A DNA stretch of 64,000 bases from Neostapfia colusana (Eukaryota > Streptophyta > Magnoliopsida > Poales > Poaceae). The position numbers and the translations under genes were made by a program. Numbering within the stretch: position 1 is the stretch's first letter; each line of letters starts with the position of its first letter. Below are positions 40,430 to 51,009 of this stretch, in pieces. The stretch is from positions 55,583,652 to 55,647,651 of the forward strand of contig JASWHV010000012.1 in assembly GCA_030760725.1 (NCBI GenBank), read 5' to 3'. The notes beneath the pieces are model-generated. The model had not been told where the DNA came from. It was given only the letters and a program-made list of their open reading frames with translations, and did no database searches.

Positions 40430-42995
40430 TGTAAGGGCCTCAGTTTTTGACACATATTTGAAGTGTTCATCACCACACCGCACACCTCATTTGAGGAAAG
40501 ATGATAAACACAAATGAAGAGCAAGTAACCACCATCAACATGCTCATTAGAGAACAAACTCACATATTGCAAAAGTGGTATTTCCCACATGTGATATAGG
40601 TGGGCTGGACATATGAAAACTCCTACACTTGGCTAAGGATGTCCGTGCCAAGTTTCACCCAAATTCAAAACCTTTTTGAGGTCATTTTGGGTATAGTTAG
40701 AAAGAGGGCACTTTGAAACCATAATCAAATTCAAACTGTTTTTATCCCATGAATTTAAAAGTGGGAGGCATATTCTTACTCAGCACATTTTTGTGAGCTC
40801 ACACACCAATTTTCACTCCATTTGGAGTTGATCTTGACATGAGCTAAGTGGGACAAATTCAAACTTCATTTGAATTCAAAACTGAACTTGTGCTGAAATT
40901 CATTCAAATCAAACCCCATTTGAATTTTACTCAATTCAAATGGCTCATAGGTGAATAATTTGAATCACCATGGGTATTTTGGGACTCACTGTTTACAACA
41001 GTGATTAGGAGTAAATTTCAGAGGTTAAAATTGGCAGTGGGACCCACATGCCAGCCAGTGAAGGAGATCAACCGAGTGGACTTTCAGCACTCGGGTCCCC
41101 GAGCTTCTCCCGAGAGCGCCACCGAGGGGAGGCCGCCGCGCCACCACCTGCTTGCCACCCACGGCCGCTGAACCGACTCCCTGGGTCTTTATCTACCCGC
41201 CCGAGCGGTCACCGACGCCTCCCATCGCTGCCTCGCCGCACTCTCACTCAAAACGCCGAAACACCTCGCCGCCCGAGCAAACCTTCGGTTCCTCATCGCC
41301 CGGCCAATCCAGTGACCCTCCCGGCGATCTGAGACCAGCACCGGCTGCGCCAAGCCATCTTCAACGCCATCGCATCGGTTCCAGACCCTGCGCGGTCTTC
41401 CCCGAGCTCCACCGCGGCGATCTTGTCTCTGCCGGTTCAGCTCGAGCCGCCGCTGCAGGAACCGCCCTTCCGGCCACAACAGCCCACTGTTCACGGAGCT
41501 GTAAACAGCAAAGAGGTTCGCCTTCAACCCCTCTTTCTTTTCCGTAAGCTCCGGCGGCATGACAAGCGCTGCTCAAGCCGGAATTTCATGTTTTCGCGAC
41601 GGTGTGCAAAAGTGCGGTTTACACCGATCCGAGAAATTCGTAAGCCACACTGCATCATTCGTCCTCTCATGGAGAGGATCACTTCTAGTAGCCCGTGCGG
41701 ATCCATAGGAGCAGGAACCACGAAGAACCGTGGAGAGAAACCGATGTTCTTCGAGTTTTAGTTGAAATCCCGATTTCCGGCCTAGGTCGCACGGTGACAG
41801 CCCAACACAGCCCTTCCCGAGCTCCGTAGAGCTCATGTCGACCGTTCCTATGGTCCACTGATGCTCGACGACCCTTAGCTTGATCGGGGGAGGTGCTAGG
41901 GAGGGTGGACAACGCGACCGAAGTTATTCCGAGGTTGCGGCTCGTCGCCGACCAGGTGGCGGCCGTTGTCATGACGAGCTAACCCCAGAATCCTGTTCCC
42001 CGAGTGGAAATAGGCAGGAGCGGCCAGAATCGTGAAGTTTGGAGCTTTACAGAAGCCGGCGGTGAGCTCTCCGGCGAGGCTCCTCGGCGGCAGAGCGCGG
42101 GCGTCGAGAGGTTGACGAAGGGGTGGACCCCAGCTGTCAGCGGGAGATATTTTAAATCAGGATCGGGCTGCAGCCGGGATCTGGTGTGCTGGCGCGCAAA
42201 TACCCTGTGAGCACCGGTGTGCCGGACACCGCCGCGCTCGACACGTGTCCTCGCGGGCCCCCGCGAGATTTAAACTTTTCCCCGATTTTCAGAATTCTTC
42301 CAAACTTCAAATCCTCATAACATTGGCTAGGAAGCTCCAAATCAAGTGAACCAAATTTTGTTGGATTCAGCTCTCTGAGCACTTTCCAGCAAATCAAGTT
42401 TCAGCTCGTGAAAACCCTTAATTCTCCAGGATTAATTCCTCAAAATTTAAACTGTTAGGAATTTTAACTGGAGAATCCTTTGGAGGAAAATCCTGAAATT
42501 GTGCTGGGATGTTCACCAAAATATCCTTGAACTACCATAAAAATTTCAGATCCATTTGATCTCATTTGATCTACCTAATGGTGTTATTAGTGAAACTGTT
42601 CCAGAGAAAATAGAAAAATGTCCAGAAACATTTTCAGAATTTTCTCTGAAATTGTTTAGCTCATATCTTTAGCTAGGAACCTTCCAATTAAGTGAGACCA
42701 ACTCCATTAGAACCCTCTGAAAATCTAGTTTTCAGAAAGTCATAGTTTGTTTCATGAAAATCATTAGAACACCCTAAAAGCCTTCAATTAAGGTCAAGTA
42801 CATAATTAATTGTGGAGGGCTCAAATGAGCTTGACTGCAACTAAAACTTGACCAAGTTTCTATTTAGGTTGTAACCAAGCGACAATAAAAGTTTCACAGT
42901 CATTAGGCTTGTCTAGCAAGAGTTATAGACTTCACAAGATTAAAAGTAAATACAACTACATTTAAATTAATACATATATTGCTTCTATCATGTAG

Positions 42996-44252
42996 TCGCT
43001 AAGGTCGAGGAGGAACCCGAGGTCCTAGACTTCGTAACTCCGGAGGAGCAGCTAGCCTACGACCAAGAGCAGCAAGGCAAGCTCCGGTTTGCATTAACCT
43101 TTTTACAAATTTTTATTATTTTGAGCACATACTTGTTTACTTTATTCTTTGCATTAGCGTCTTGTTTGGAAGCCCCACTGCATAGCCAAGAGAACCATGG
43201 GTTGGGTTTAGGATTGCAAACCCCGTTAGCTACTGCATTGCTATGATAGAGTAGGGTTCAGTACAAGTCGAGTAGTTGGAACTACTCGCGAGCATAGGCT
43301 AGAGGCACGCGACTCGGGTAGTGATAACACATGAAACACATGGCAAGAAAATGAGACCAAGTGGAGAGTAAGGGCAGCAGGACTTTGGGGCCTGTGTGCT
43401 GTTGCTCCGCTTGTGTCGATTGAGGACCGAGCCATGTGCGGACCTGTTGAACAAGTTAGAACAGTACCGAAGACCTACCGGCTATATGGGAACCGGGAAA
43501 CCGATGTAACTCGGGTAGCTCGGTATTGAGGCATTGCCCGTCGTTCAGAGGGTAGGTTGAGAGCTTGAGGTGTAAATCGGCTGGCGGCACTGAGATGCGC
43601 GTGCAGAGACCTCTTGCTCGGGACGATGGGACCGGTTCAATATTTGGCTGACGGGTGAAAGGTGGTTGCGTACGGTGTCCGTGATGGTTGTAGGCAACAT
43701 CGTGTACGGGCGTACGTGACGGGTTGTTCGGGTAACCCTGCAGGTGTAAATCGATTATAATCGCCGTCCCTCGCGGTCAGTGAGTACCACTTGTTCACTG
43801 TACCGTGACGTAGAATGAACAGGCTAGTTACATGTTAAAATGTTGCTGATTGAAATATGGACTTGATTGCTAATGAATTGCTGTAATTTAGAGCTAACTA
43901 AAGTTCTTTTCAACTTTGGGCAAAGTACATGAGAGAAATGCGTTTCTTGTCTGATTGCGGCTCTCTCATGTGCCTTAGCGTAAGGTTCTCCACAACCTGC
44001 TGCTAAAACTTGAAAGTAAGGTTCTACTAATTAGGCGAGTCCTTGCAAATGATTTTTACATCATGTAACCCATCACCCCTCATGTAGAAGTTCCATGTTT
44101 AGGTGAGACGGATCAGACTTGCTGAGCATTCGTGCTCACTGCTTGTGTTTGAAGCTTTTGCAGGGTTCTATGAGGAAGGGACTCCCGAGGAAGAGACAGA
44201 ACCCCAGGAGGGGAACCCCGTCGAGTGGGAGTCGTGCACGCCGCAGAGTTAG
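42996..44252 (+). other. Candidate split acidic ORF in solo LTR E
   Basis: Exon a is 42996-43076 (81 nt), between ATGTAG and a GCAAGC donor-like site. It reads AKVEEEPEVLDFVTPEEQLA then YDQEQQ. Exon b is 44164-44252 (89 nt), after TTTTGCAG. It reads GFYEEGTPEEETEPQEGNPV then EWESCTPQS and TAG. Against the A copy, 8 of 13 differences in the first 22 aligned codons of exon b are at third positions. No start codon was found. Confidence 0.5.
43269..43288 (+). other. LTR hairpin, solo LTR E copy
   Basis: CGAGTAG, loop TTGGAA, CTACTCG: a perfect 7-bp stem. Confidence 0.65.
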
Positions 44253-44373
44253 TGTGTGTGTGTGCTAGCAAGGACACGTTCAAGGGCTGAACGTGGACTT
44301 GATGTGTAGTCTACGCCCACGAGTGTAGACTAAACTTATTTTGATGTAAACATGTTCATAAACCTGTTTATGT

Positions 44374-44379
44374 AATAAA
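44374..44379 (+). terminator. Polyadenylation signal of solo LTR E
   Basis: AATAAA about 100 bp before the LTR end; the A LTR has the same sequence on the minus strand near 7170. If used, U5 is short and R is very long. Confidence 0.5.
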
Positions 44380-44486
44380 ATTTTGCTTCCGCTTTGTACC
44401 TTTGACGTGTATTATCCGGTGTTGTGCAACGCAGCACCCCTTAGTGTGATCCTGGCTTGACAAGACCATGAGGTCGTGTCAAATTT

Positions 44487-45059
44487 TTGGAGTTGTTCCA
44501 TCCCCTACGAAACGGAAAAGAAAAGTTAAAAAAAAGGTTCACGATTTAGGTGTGCCGGACTTACAAATTCTCGGTCACTGTCGAGACGAAGTACCGGTGG
44601 CACCTCGTGGTTCTTTTGTACTAGCAGTCAACATAAAACGGCAAAAGGCAAACGAGGCACCTCGATCGCGGCATGGATCACTGCGTTTTAAACTCCGGCG
44701 TGCGCTCGTGGCTACTCCGATCCCGCGGCGCATGACAGCGACAGACGGGAAACAAGAAAGCCAGCCGCAGATGCCGGGGCCCTGTTCGCCGTGCCGCTGC
44801 CTGCCGGGCTGCTTTTGTTTTCTGCCGCCTTTGCTGCATGCAATGCATGGTGGCATCTTCTTTCGGATGATGATAATAATGATGATGATGGGGTCATGAG
44901 GTGGCGTGCTCGCTTGCTCAGAGTTCTTTTTGATTGAGGTGGCTCTGCTTTCAATGGACGGACGGGCTCTACCTGTTTCCCGCCTCACCATTTTCTTCTC
45001 CACCGATTCCGTTTGATGGGTGACAACAGCCCTAGAAATTAGCATTTCAAAAGGACCAA
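44487..45059. other. Low-copy-looking DNA, no gene recognised
   Basis: Moderately GC-rich sequence not matching other parts of the window. A GAT/AAT microsatellite is at 44866-44893. Open frames on both strands (for example 44468-44899 and 45045-44575) have low-complexity, Arg/Pro-rich products and are not supported as genes. Confidence 0.4.
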
Positions 45060-45660
45060 ATATGTCGGCATAATCACGGTTTCTTTAAAATAGTTCTCTA
45101 TATTTATTAGGAAATTAAGGCTTGATTAATACAATCTTTCCATTATCTAGAAATGTATTTATTAGGAAATTATTATAGCTCCGCTGATTGAGTAGGGCCA
45201 CTTTAATGTGCGTTAAATAAAATTTATTCTTTGTATTTCTATAAAAAAGTAAAAACCTTATCATTTTAACTACGAGCGAGTTAATTTCATAACATTACTT
45301 GTAGTTTGTCAATATCATAAAAATATAAATTTAAGAACTTGTATATCACGAAACTACAAATCTAGTATATCCTTGTATCAAAAACTACAGATATAAAGAA
45401 ATATATCATAAAAATATATATTTTGTGAGCAACATATATCAGAAAACAATAGATGTAGACCATGTAAAAACTTGTAGTTTTGACACTCATGCACATTAAA
45501 TATGTAGTTTTTGATATATATCCTTATATCTTTCATTTTGTGATACAATTATTCACTAAATCTATAGTTTAATGATATAACTCTTTAATATGTAGTTTTA
45601 TGATAGTTTGATAAACTATTAGTGATTTTATGAAAAATTACTCATTTACTACATCTTGTC
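45060..45660. repeat. AT-rich cluster of a GTAGTTTTGATA-like motif in both orientations
   Basis: At least seven degenerate copies of a TTGTAGTTTTGATAT-like motif or its complement lie between 45300 and 45640 (for example ATCAAAAACTACAGATAT at 45380 and ATGTAGTTTTTGATATAT at 45502). The two orientations could form a foldback. A separate short direct repeat, TATTTATTAGGAAATTA, occurs at 45101 and 45146. Possibly a decayed MITE; no TSD was recognised. Confidence 0.5.
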
Positions 45661-45829
45661 GCAAATGAGCATCTAGACTAGTGGTTGTAGAGACTTTAGT
45701 AGCACCCCGCATTCGAGTTTGACTCCCTTCAGAGTGAATTTAAACAGGCTTGGGTAAGACAATAGGCTCGGGTGACCCAATATCCCGTAACTTTTTATGC
45801 TGGCAATTGATACTCTGCATCGGATTTTT

Positions 45830-47480
45830 CACTTAGCCACCGAATAGAGCTGCATCACGGCGCTCAGAGGAAGGCATGCTTCACTGCGGATATCGATGTA
45901 TGCCAATGATGTTGTTCATGCCGATTTTGCCACAACATAGGCGTTCTCATGTTTTCCGGTGAGGCTATTGGGCTCAAAATTAATATGGGGGAAGAGTGTT
46001 GTTGCTCCGAACTCCGATGATCAATGGGCATTTTGAACTTAAATGACTTTTTGAGGGCTTTCAATGGGCAGCATGTCTCCTTCCAGTTGACATACCTAGA
46101 CATTTCTTTAACACTCAGTCGTATCAGGCTAACCCATGTGCAACATAGTCAAGATCGCGCTCTCGTCAAACTAGGCGGCTGGTAAGGAAGGCTACTGAGC
46201 ATCGGAGTCCAGCACGAGCTTGTACATTCAGTGCTAAGCTCCCTGTCCACGTATCTTCTCTTTGTGTTGAAGCCACCGAAGAAATTTTATAAGGATTTTG
46301 ATAAGATCAGAAGGCATTTTCTTTGGGCCGACGGGCAACACCCACAAGGTGGCAAGAGCAAGGTTAAGTGTGCCTTCAATGATTATGGTTCTCTTGGACA
46401 AGGCCTGATCGAGCAAGGCATGGCATGAACCCTACCCGTGGACATGGTGAATATTGTGTTGTTTGCGGCGGTCACGAGTGTCACTATTTGAAATGGCAAA
46501 ATAACTAGCTTATAGAATCAAGCTGGATTAATGGTCAGGCGCCGGCACTCCTCTTTCTAGTGTTATATAGTATCAGCAAAGGAAAACGACGATCGGTACA
46601 GGATGCCTTACAAAATGAGACCTGGGTCCGTGATCTCCTACCAAAACTCACGGTACCACTGCTGATGGACTATGTGCGGCTCTGGAGCCTTATATATGAG
46701 CTGCACCTCACTCTAGTTCCTGATGAGCCGGATGAAATCCGATGGATGGGCACAATGTCGGGCGAATATACCGCTCGATCAGTGTACCAACTACAATTTG
46801 AAGGAAGCATTAAGGCTTCTTTTCCTACCAAAGTATGGAAGATTCCGGCACCACCGCGATGTGAAGAGTTTCTATTGCTGCTACTGAAAAATATAGTATG
46901 AACGTTGGATCGGTTACAGCAGAGGCGGTGGATCAACAATTATTTTTATCTTCTATCCTATTAGGGTTTGAAGATAGTATTGCATCTCTTCTCTAAATGG
47001 CCAGTGGTCAAGCAAATCTGGATTAAAGTGGGCATTTGGATTATATAGCTGAGGTTAAACCCATCGAACTGGCTTGCAACACAATTCATCAAAGAATGGT
47101 TCGACTGTCTGACTGATGACTCAAATACAAGCCAGAGCAAAAGGGCCTTAAGCCTCTTGTGATTGCAGTCATTTGGACAATCTGGAGAGAGAAAAATGCT
47201 AGAATATTTGATAAAAAGAAGGAACGCTTGATGATATTTTACTGTCCTGAAAAATGTGCATGCTGGTGTGCGGCTGGGGCAAAACATTTAGCTGTTGTAG
47301 TCTCTTTAGCTGAATGAGAGAAATCAGTCCCATGTACCTCTGTTGGCCTAGGCCATGTAAAACTCTTATGCAACGTTGATGCATGTATCATTCTCTTGCT
47401 TGTAATTGAACGCCAGCACAGCTGGCCTTTGAACAAAAACGCCGCTCACCCCCTGTGGCACTAGTGTCCGTAGTTATAGA
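45830..47480 (+). pseudogene. L1-type LINE fragment: RT thumb to zf-RVT region
   Basis: Decayed 3' part of a plant L1 ORF2 in several frames. LNDFLRAFNGQHVSFQLTYL followed by LSSLSTYLLFVLKPPKKFYK and RRHFLWADGQHPQGGKSKVK mark the end of RT. SGEYTARSVYQLQFEGSIKA and FPTKVWKIPAPPRCEEFLL mark the zinc-binding domain of plant LINE RTs, whose Cys residues further on are mostly lost. Many stops. No target duplication or poly(A) tail was located. Confidence 0.82.
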
Positions 47481-49158
47481 GATATGTGTGGCCTATAGTT
47501 CTGGCTGCACCTGGGCAGATGTTTGTTTGGGCCCTCCCTTCGACTGTTTCCTCGATCCTACAGCTAAAATGTTCCTCCTGTTAGCAAGATCTAGGGAAGA
47601 TCTATGTATTTTTTCTCTAAGGACAAAATAGTGCGTATTGTTGTATTTTTGTCCTTTGTCACCAGGTTTTGTTATTTCCATATCTCTTAAACGAACATGT
47701 TTTTCTGTATGTTTTTTTTTGTGAAACATCGTATGTTTAGACTTGCAATTTTGTGTGCATCTTTCTTATCTGTACACATGTAATTTTTTTAGATCTGTAC
47801 AAAGGCTTCTATACATATTTTTTTGATAACTAGACTTCTCGTGATGGGTGGTTTGTACTATATATCTAGGTAAATAAGGCAGGCCTTATGCAGTGATAGT
47901 CATTCACTAATGTTTTAGAGGTCCTGGATTCAAATCAACAACTGATTACACTAAAGTAGGATGTAGGAATATAAAATCAATAATGATCCCAGAACTTTGA
48001 CTAGCTAGGCCAAAAATTTGTTTGAATTTGTTCCTATGGTATATTATTTGGTTCATTATTTTGTCCCCAAATGTTTTAGTGCTCATAACATGTCATAAGA
48101 CCCAACCTGATGCATGACTAGGCGCAAATCTCTCTGCAATACTATGTACAAGTAGAACCATCAAACTCGATTAATCTATTCACATGCATCGAACCATACC
48201 CGAGGTGATCACCAAATATTTTGTTAGACAGGAATCAGCACAAATCTAAACAGCTTTTCCACATACCAATATCAACCCCCCCCCCCCCCCCCCTTGAATG
48301 AAACCTCCAACAAAGAAACAAGGGACGGAGGATCAAATCATCACCAAATAAAGTATCACACTGGTCAGATCGTACAATGTGCAGCATGCAGAGTTACATC
48401 TTCAGCAATACACAACTTTACTGCTATGATGCAGGCATGACATTCCAATATATTATTGGTTAAGATAATATTAGATTTGTAACTCTTTACACTTCACAAA
48501 AAATATAAAATTCGGTGCTCCTATTATCTCTGTGGTGTTACTTATTTATGCTGATTGCCAACTCTCAGAACACAGAACTACTTTTGAGGCACTGGCTCCA
48601 TATTTCAGGCCTATTTAGAACAAAGAATTATTCTTCCTCACCTACAAAATAAGAAAGGAAAAAGACAGACTAAAAAATCCCTTTCCCTTAGTCCACATAA
48701 TGCGTGGGAGTTTTTAGCACTGTGTAGATCCCCTTCTACATAAGGCCGTGTTTTTTTCATATTGCGCTGTATTGCCAGCTAATAATGCACTTGCTTTTCG
48801 TAGCTTCCCTATAGTCCTCAACCTTTCTATCAAACTATCCGAAATATTTACAAACCTCAACTGAACGATAGACAAACACTAATGCAGTGTCACTCACAAT
48901 CATGAGGAGATTCGCTATCAATAATCCTGCTGAACCAAAGCAGTAGTTCAGCAACTGATTAATGTGATTACACTAAAGTAGGAATACAAAACCAACAATG
49001 ACCCCGGAACATTGACTAGACAAATAAATTGTTTGAATTTGTGCATATGCTATATTATTTGGTTCGTTATTTTGTCTCGGGATGTTTGTTGGCCATAACG
49101 GCAGGTCATAACACTAAAACAGAAACAATCATTGGTATTGCTCCATCAAAACCGGTTG
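47481..49158. other. Intergenic or decayed repeat DNA with a diverged direct duplication
   Basis: No gene recognised. Two related segments, about 47945-48110 and 48965-49115, share TACACTAAAGTAGGA, ATATTATTTGGTTC and ATTATTTTGTC in the same order and orientation, about 1 kb apart. Poly(C)18 is at 48276-48293. The first 350 bases may be the 3' end of the L1 fragment. Confidence 0.45.
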
Positions 49159-50782
49159 TGCAACAGTCACAAATTTAGAGGGAATGAAATTTGTTTCAAA
49201 TTTGAATTTGAAATACTAAACAGCAAATGAAACTACAAAAAAATACGAAACCCCCCTTGGGCTGAGCCCAATCATTTCCTTCTCCCTTGCTACCGGCCTA
49301 ACCCTTTCTTTTTTCCCTCCTATTTTCCCAGCACGCGGCCCACACAGTTCCCCCTTCTTCCTCGACCCGGCCCGACACTGTGTCGGTTTCCTCCTCCTCT
49401 CGCAGGCAGCGCCTGAGCCGCGCGATCCCGGGGATTCCGGCGAGGGTGACGTGCCCCATCGCGTCGCACCGCCCCTCCGGAGGCCCATCACCCCCGTCAC
49501 TCGTTGTCCTCCATCAATCCCGCGCCATACCACGAAAACCCGGCCACCTTCATCAATGGCACGCCTACCTTCAACACACTGACCGCCGGCCACCGTCTTC
49601 TGCCGCTATTTAAGGCCTCCGCTTCCCCCAATCTCCTTCACACCATAACCACCGAGCCGGAAAGCACCCGTTTGAGAGGAGAAAGAGACCGCCCGGCTCC
49701 CAATTTCGCAAACCGACACCTCCTCGAGCCGGCCGCCGGTGAAATTCGTTGCCGAAGCAACTTTTCCCCACCTCTTTCTCCCTCGGCATCTCTAGCAGTG
49801 CCTCGAGCAGTACCACCCCCTAGCACTCGCGTCGAGGCCCCATAGGAGGCTGGACCCGCGGGCCACCGCCAACAGCCGCTGTGCGCCGTCGCCTGCCGTC
49901 CTGGGGGCCACATCGACCCAATTGAGCTTACCTAAGGCACCCACGCACCCCCACGCACGCGCTCGACACGTTGAAACGAAGAAAAACATGCGCGACTGTG
50001 AGTTCGAAGAGCATCGCCATGGTGACAATCTCCGGTGAGCCACTGGCGACGCCTCGGTGACCTGCACAGTTGCTAACTACTCCCGATAGAATCCCCATGT
50101 CGCGTAGACCACCGGCACACCATTGATTGATCTGAACGAAGAAAAAGTTGGAGGTCCGGCTAGCCGCCGGCAATCCATGTCGGCCGGCAGTCACCTCGCG
50201 CCGTTCATCCTATGTGGCGTCCATGTGGCCACATATGGCATGACATGTCATCGGAACCGCACACGCAGCAGCCCAATCACTGACACACAAGCATGGCACG
50301 CACATCTGTCTGCGTGGAAGTAGATGTGGGAGCCCTGTCATCAAGATGCTTATGTGGCAGTCCAGTCACCTTACACCTAAGTGCCACCTCAGCCTGGTCC
50401 ACTCCCTTCCAACTAAAACCTTTCTGTAGACTTGGTCCATAAGCACCAAAGACACATGCACGCAAACTGGGCCCTTTGGCCCACCTGCCAGCCTCTGTTG
50501 CGCATAGAAAACTGCTACAGCCACACCTTAGTGTACACAAGGCTCCATAAAACACATTTTTAAGTACAGAAAAATTCAAGAAAATCCCTAAAAATAGAAA
50601 TAGACTATTAGAGCATGGTGGCATAGATGAATGGCCTAAATAAATTCTTGAAAATTGTTAATTGCTAATAATTGCGCTAGCTCATTAAAAATCCTCCAAG
50701 GCAACCTACCATCACATTGCTAGAGTTTTGTTTGGATTTCTCGGAGTTCTTTTGGATTTAGTGCGCATCCGTGCAATTACGT
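49159..50782 (+). mobile_element. Truncated LTR I of the element C family
   Basis: Starts TGCAACAGTCACAAATTT and is collinear with the first 1.65 kb of the C LTRs (CAGCCCAAT, the TATA-like TATTTAAGG near 49610, CATTGCTAGAGTTTTG to TTACGTAC). It ends at 50782, exactly where a different LTR begins. The remaining half is not seen in the window. Confidence 0.8.
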
Positions 50783-51009
50783 ACTGATGTGGACATCTCA
50801 GCAACAGACACACATAAACGATCTTCTGACCGACCGATTACTTGCACTTGTGCTAAGAAACTTGAACAACAGATGAATTCTTTCCTCTCTATGTTACATT
50901 TTAGTATTAGTGAGAATAATATACTACCTACATCGTGTAATCTACTATTACTCAGGTTTACATAAGAAGCAACAATATTGGTTGGCATAAAAAGAACTAA
51001 GTCAGTTCA
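50783..51009 (+). mobile_element. LTR start K of a CRM-like element, carrying the pol C-terminus
   Basis: Begins TGATGTGGACATCTCAGCAA, the same way the J LTR begins on its own strand (TGATGAGGACATCACAATAG). It encodes, in frame, DVDISATDTHKRSSDRPITC followed by CAKKLEQQMNSFLSML. This matches the J tail GDEDITIADTHIELQGPMTR and ARAQ. Only 227 bp remain before LTR F starts at 51010. It inserted into LTR I. Confidence 0.65.

Larger units (their letters stand above)
40430..44481 (+). mobile_element. Solo LTR E of family X, 4.05 kb
   Basis: Begins TGTAAGGGCCTCAG and ends GGTCGTGTCA. It is flanked by AATTT at 40425-40429 and 44482-44486, and no PBS or internal sequence follows, so it is a solo LTR left by LTR-LTR recombination. 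AT-rich U3 to about 41040, GC-rich block 41041-42290, then AT-rich sequence shared with F, G, H and A. Hairpin at 43269-43288, candidate acidic exons 42996-43076 and 44164-44252, AATAAA at 44374-44379. Confidence 0.9.

Noticed and set aside
41048..41547. Gene-like first exon (Pro/Ser-rich) in solo LTR E
   Set aside because: It lies wholly within an LTR bounded by an exact TSD; no matching frame is kept in LTR F, H or A.
44575..45045. 156-codon minus-strand frame with Ile run
   Set aside because: The Ile run comes from a GAT/AAT microsatellite; no domain or conserved motif is visible and no second copy allows comparison.
48276..48293. Poly(C)18 tract as a functional element
   Set aside because: A simple homopolymer with no associated structure; its length may also be a sequencing error.
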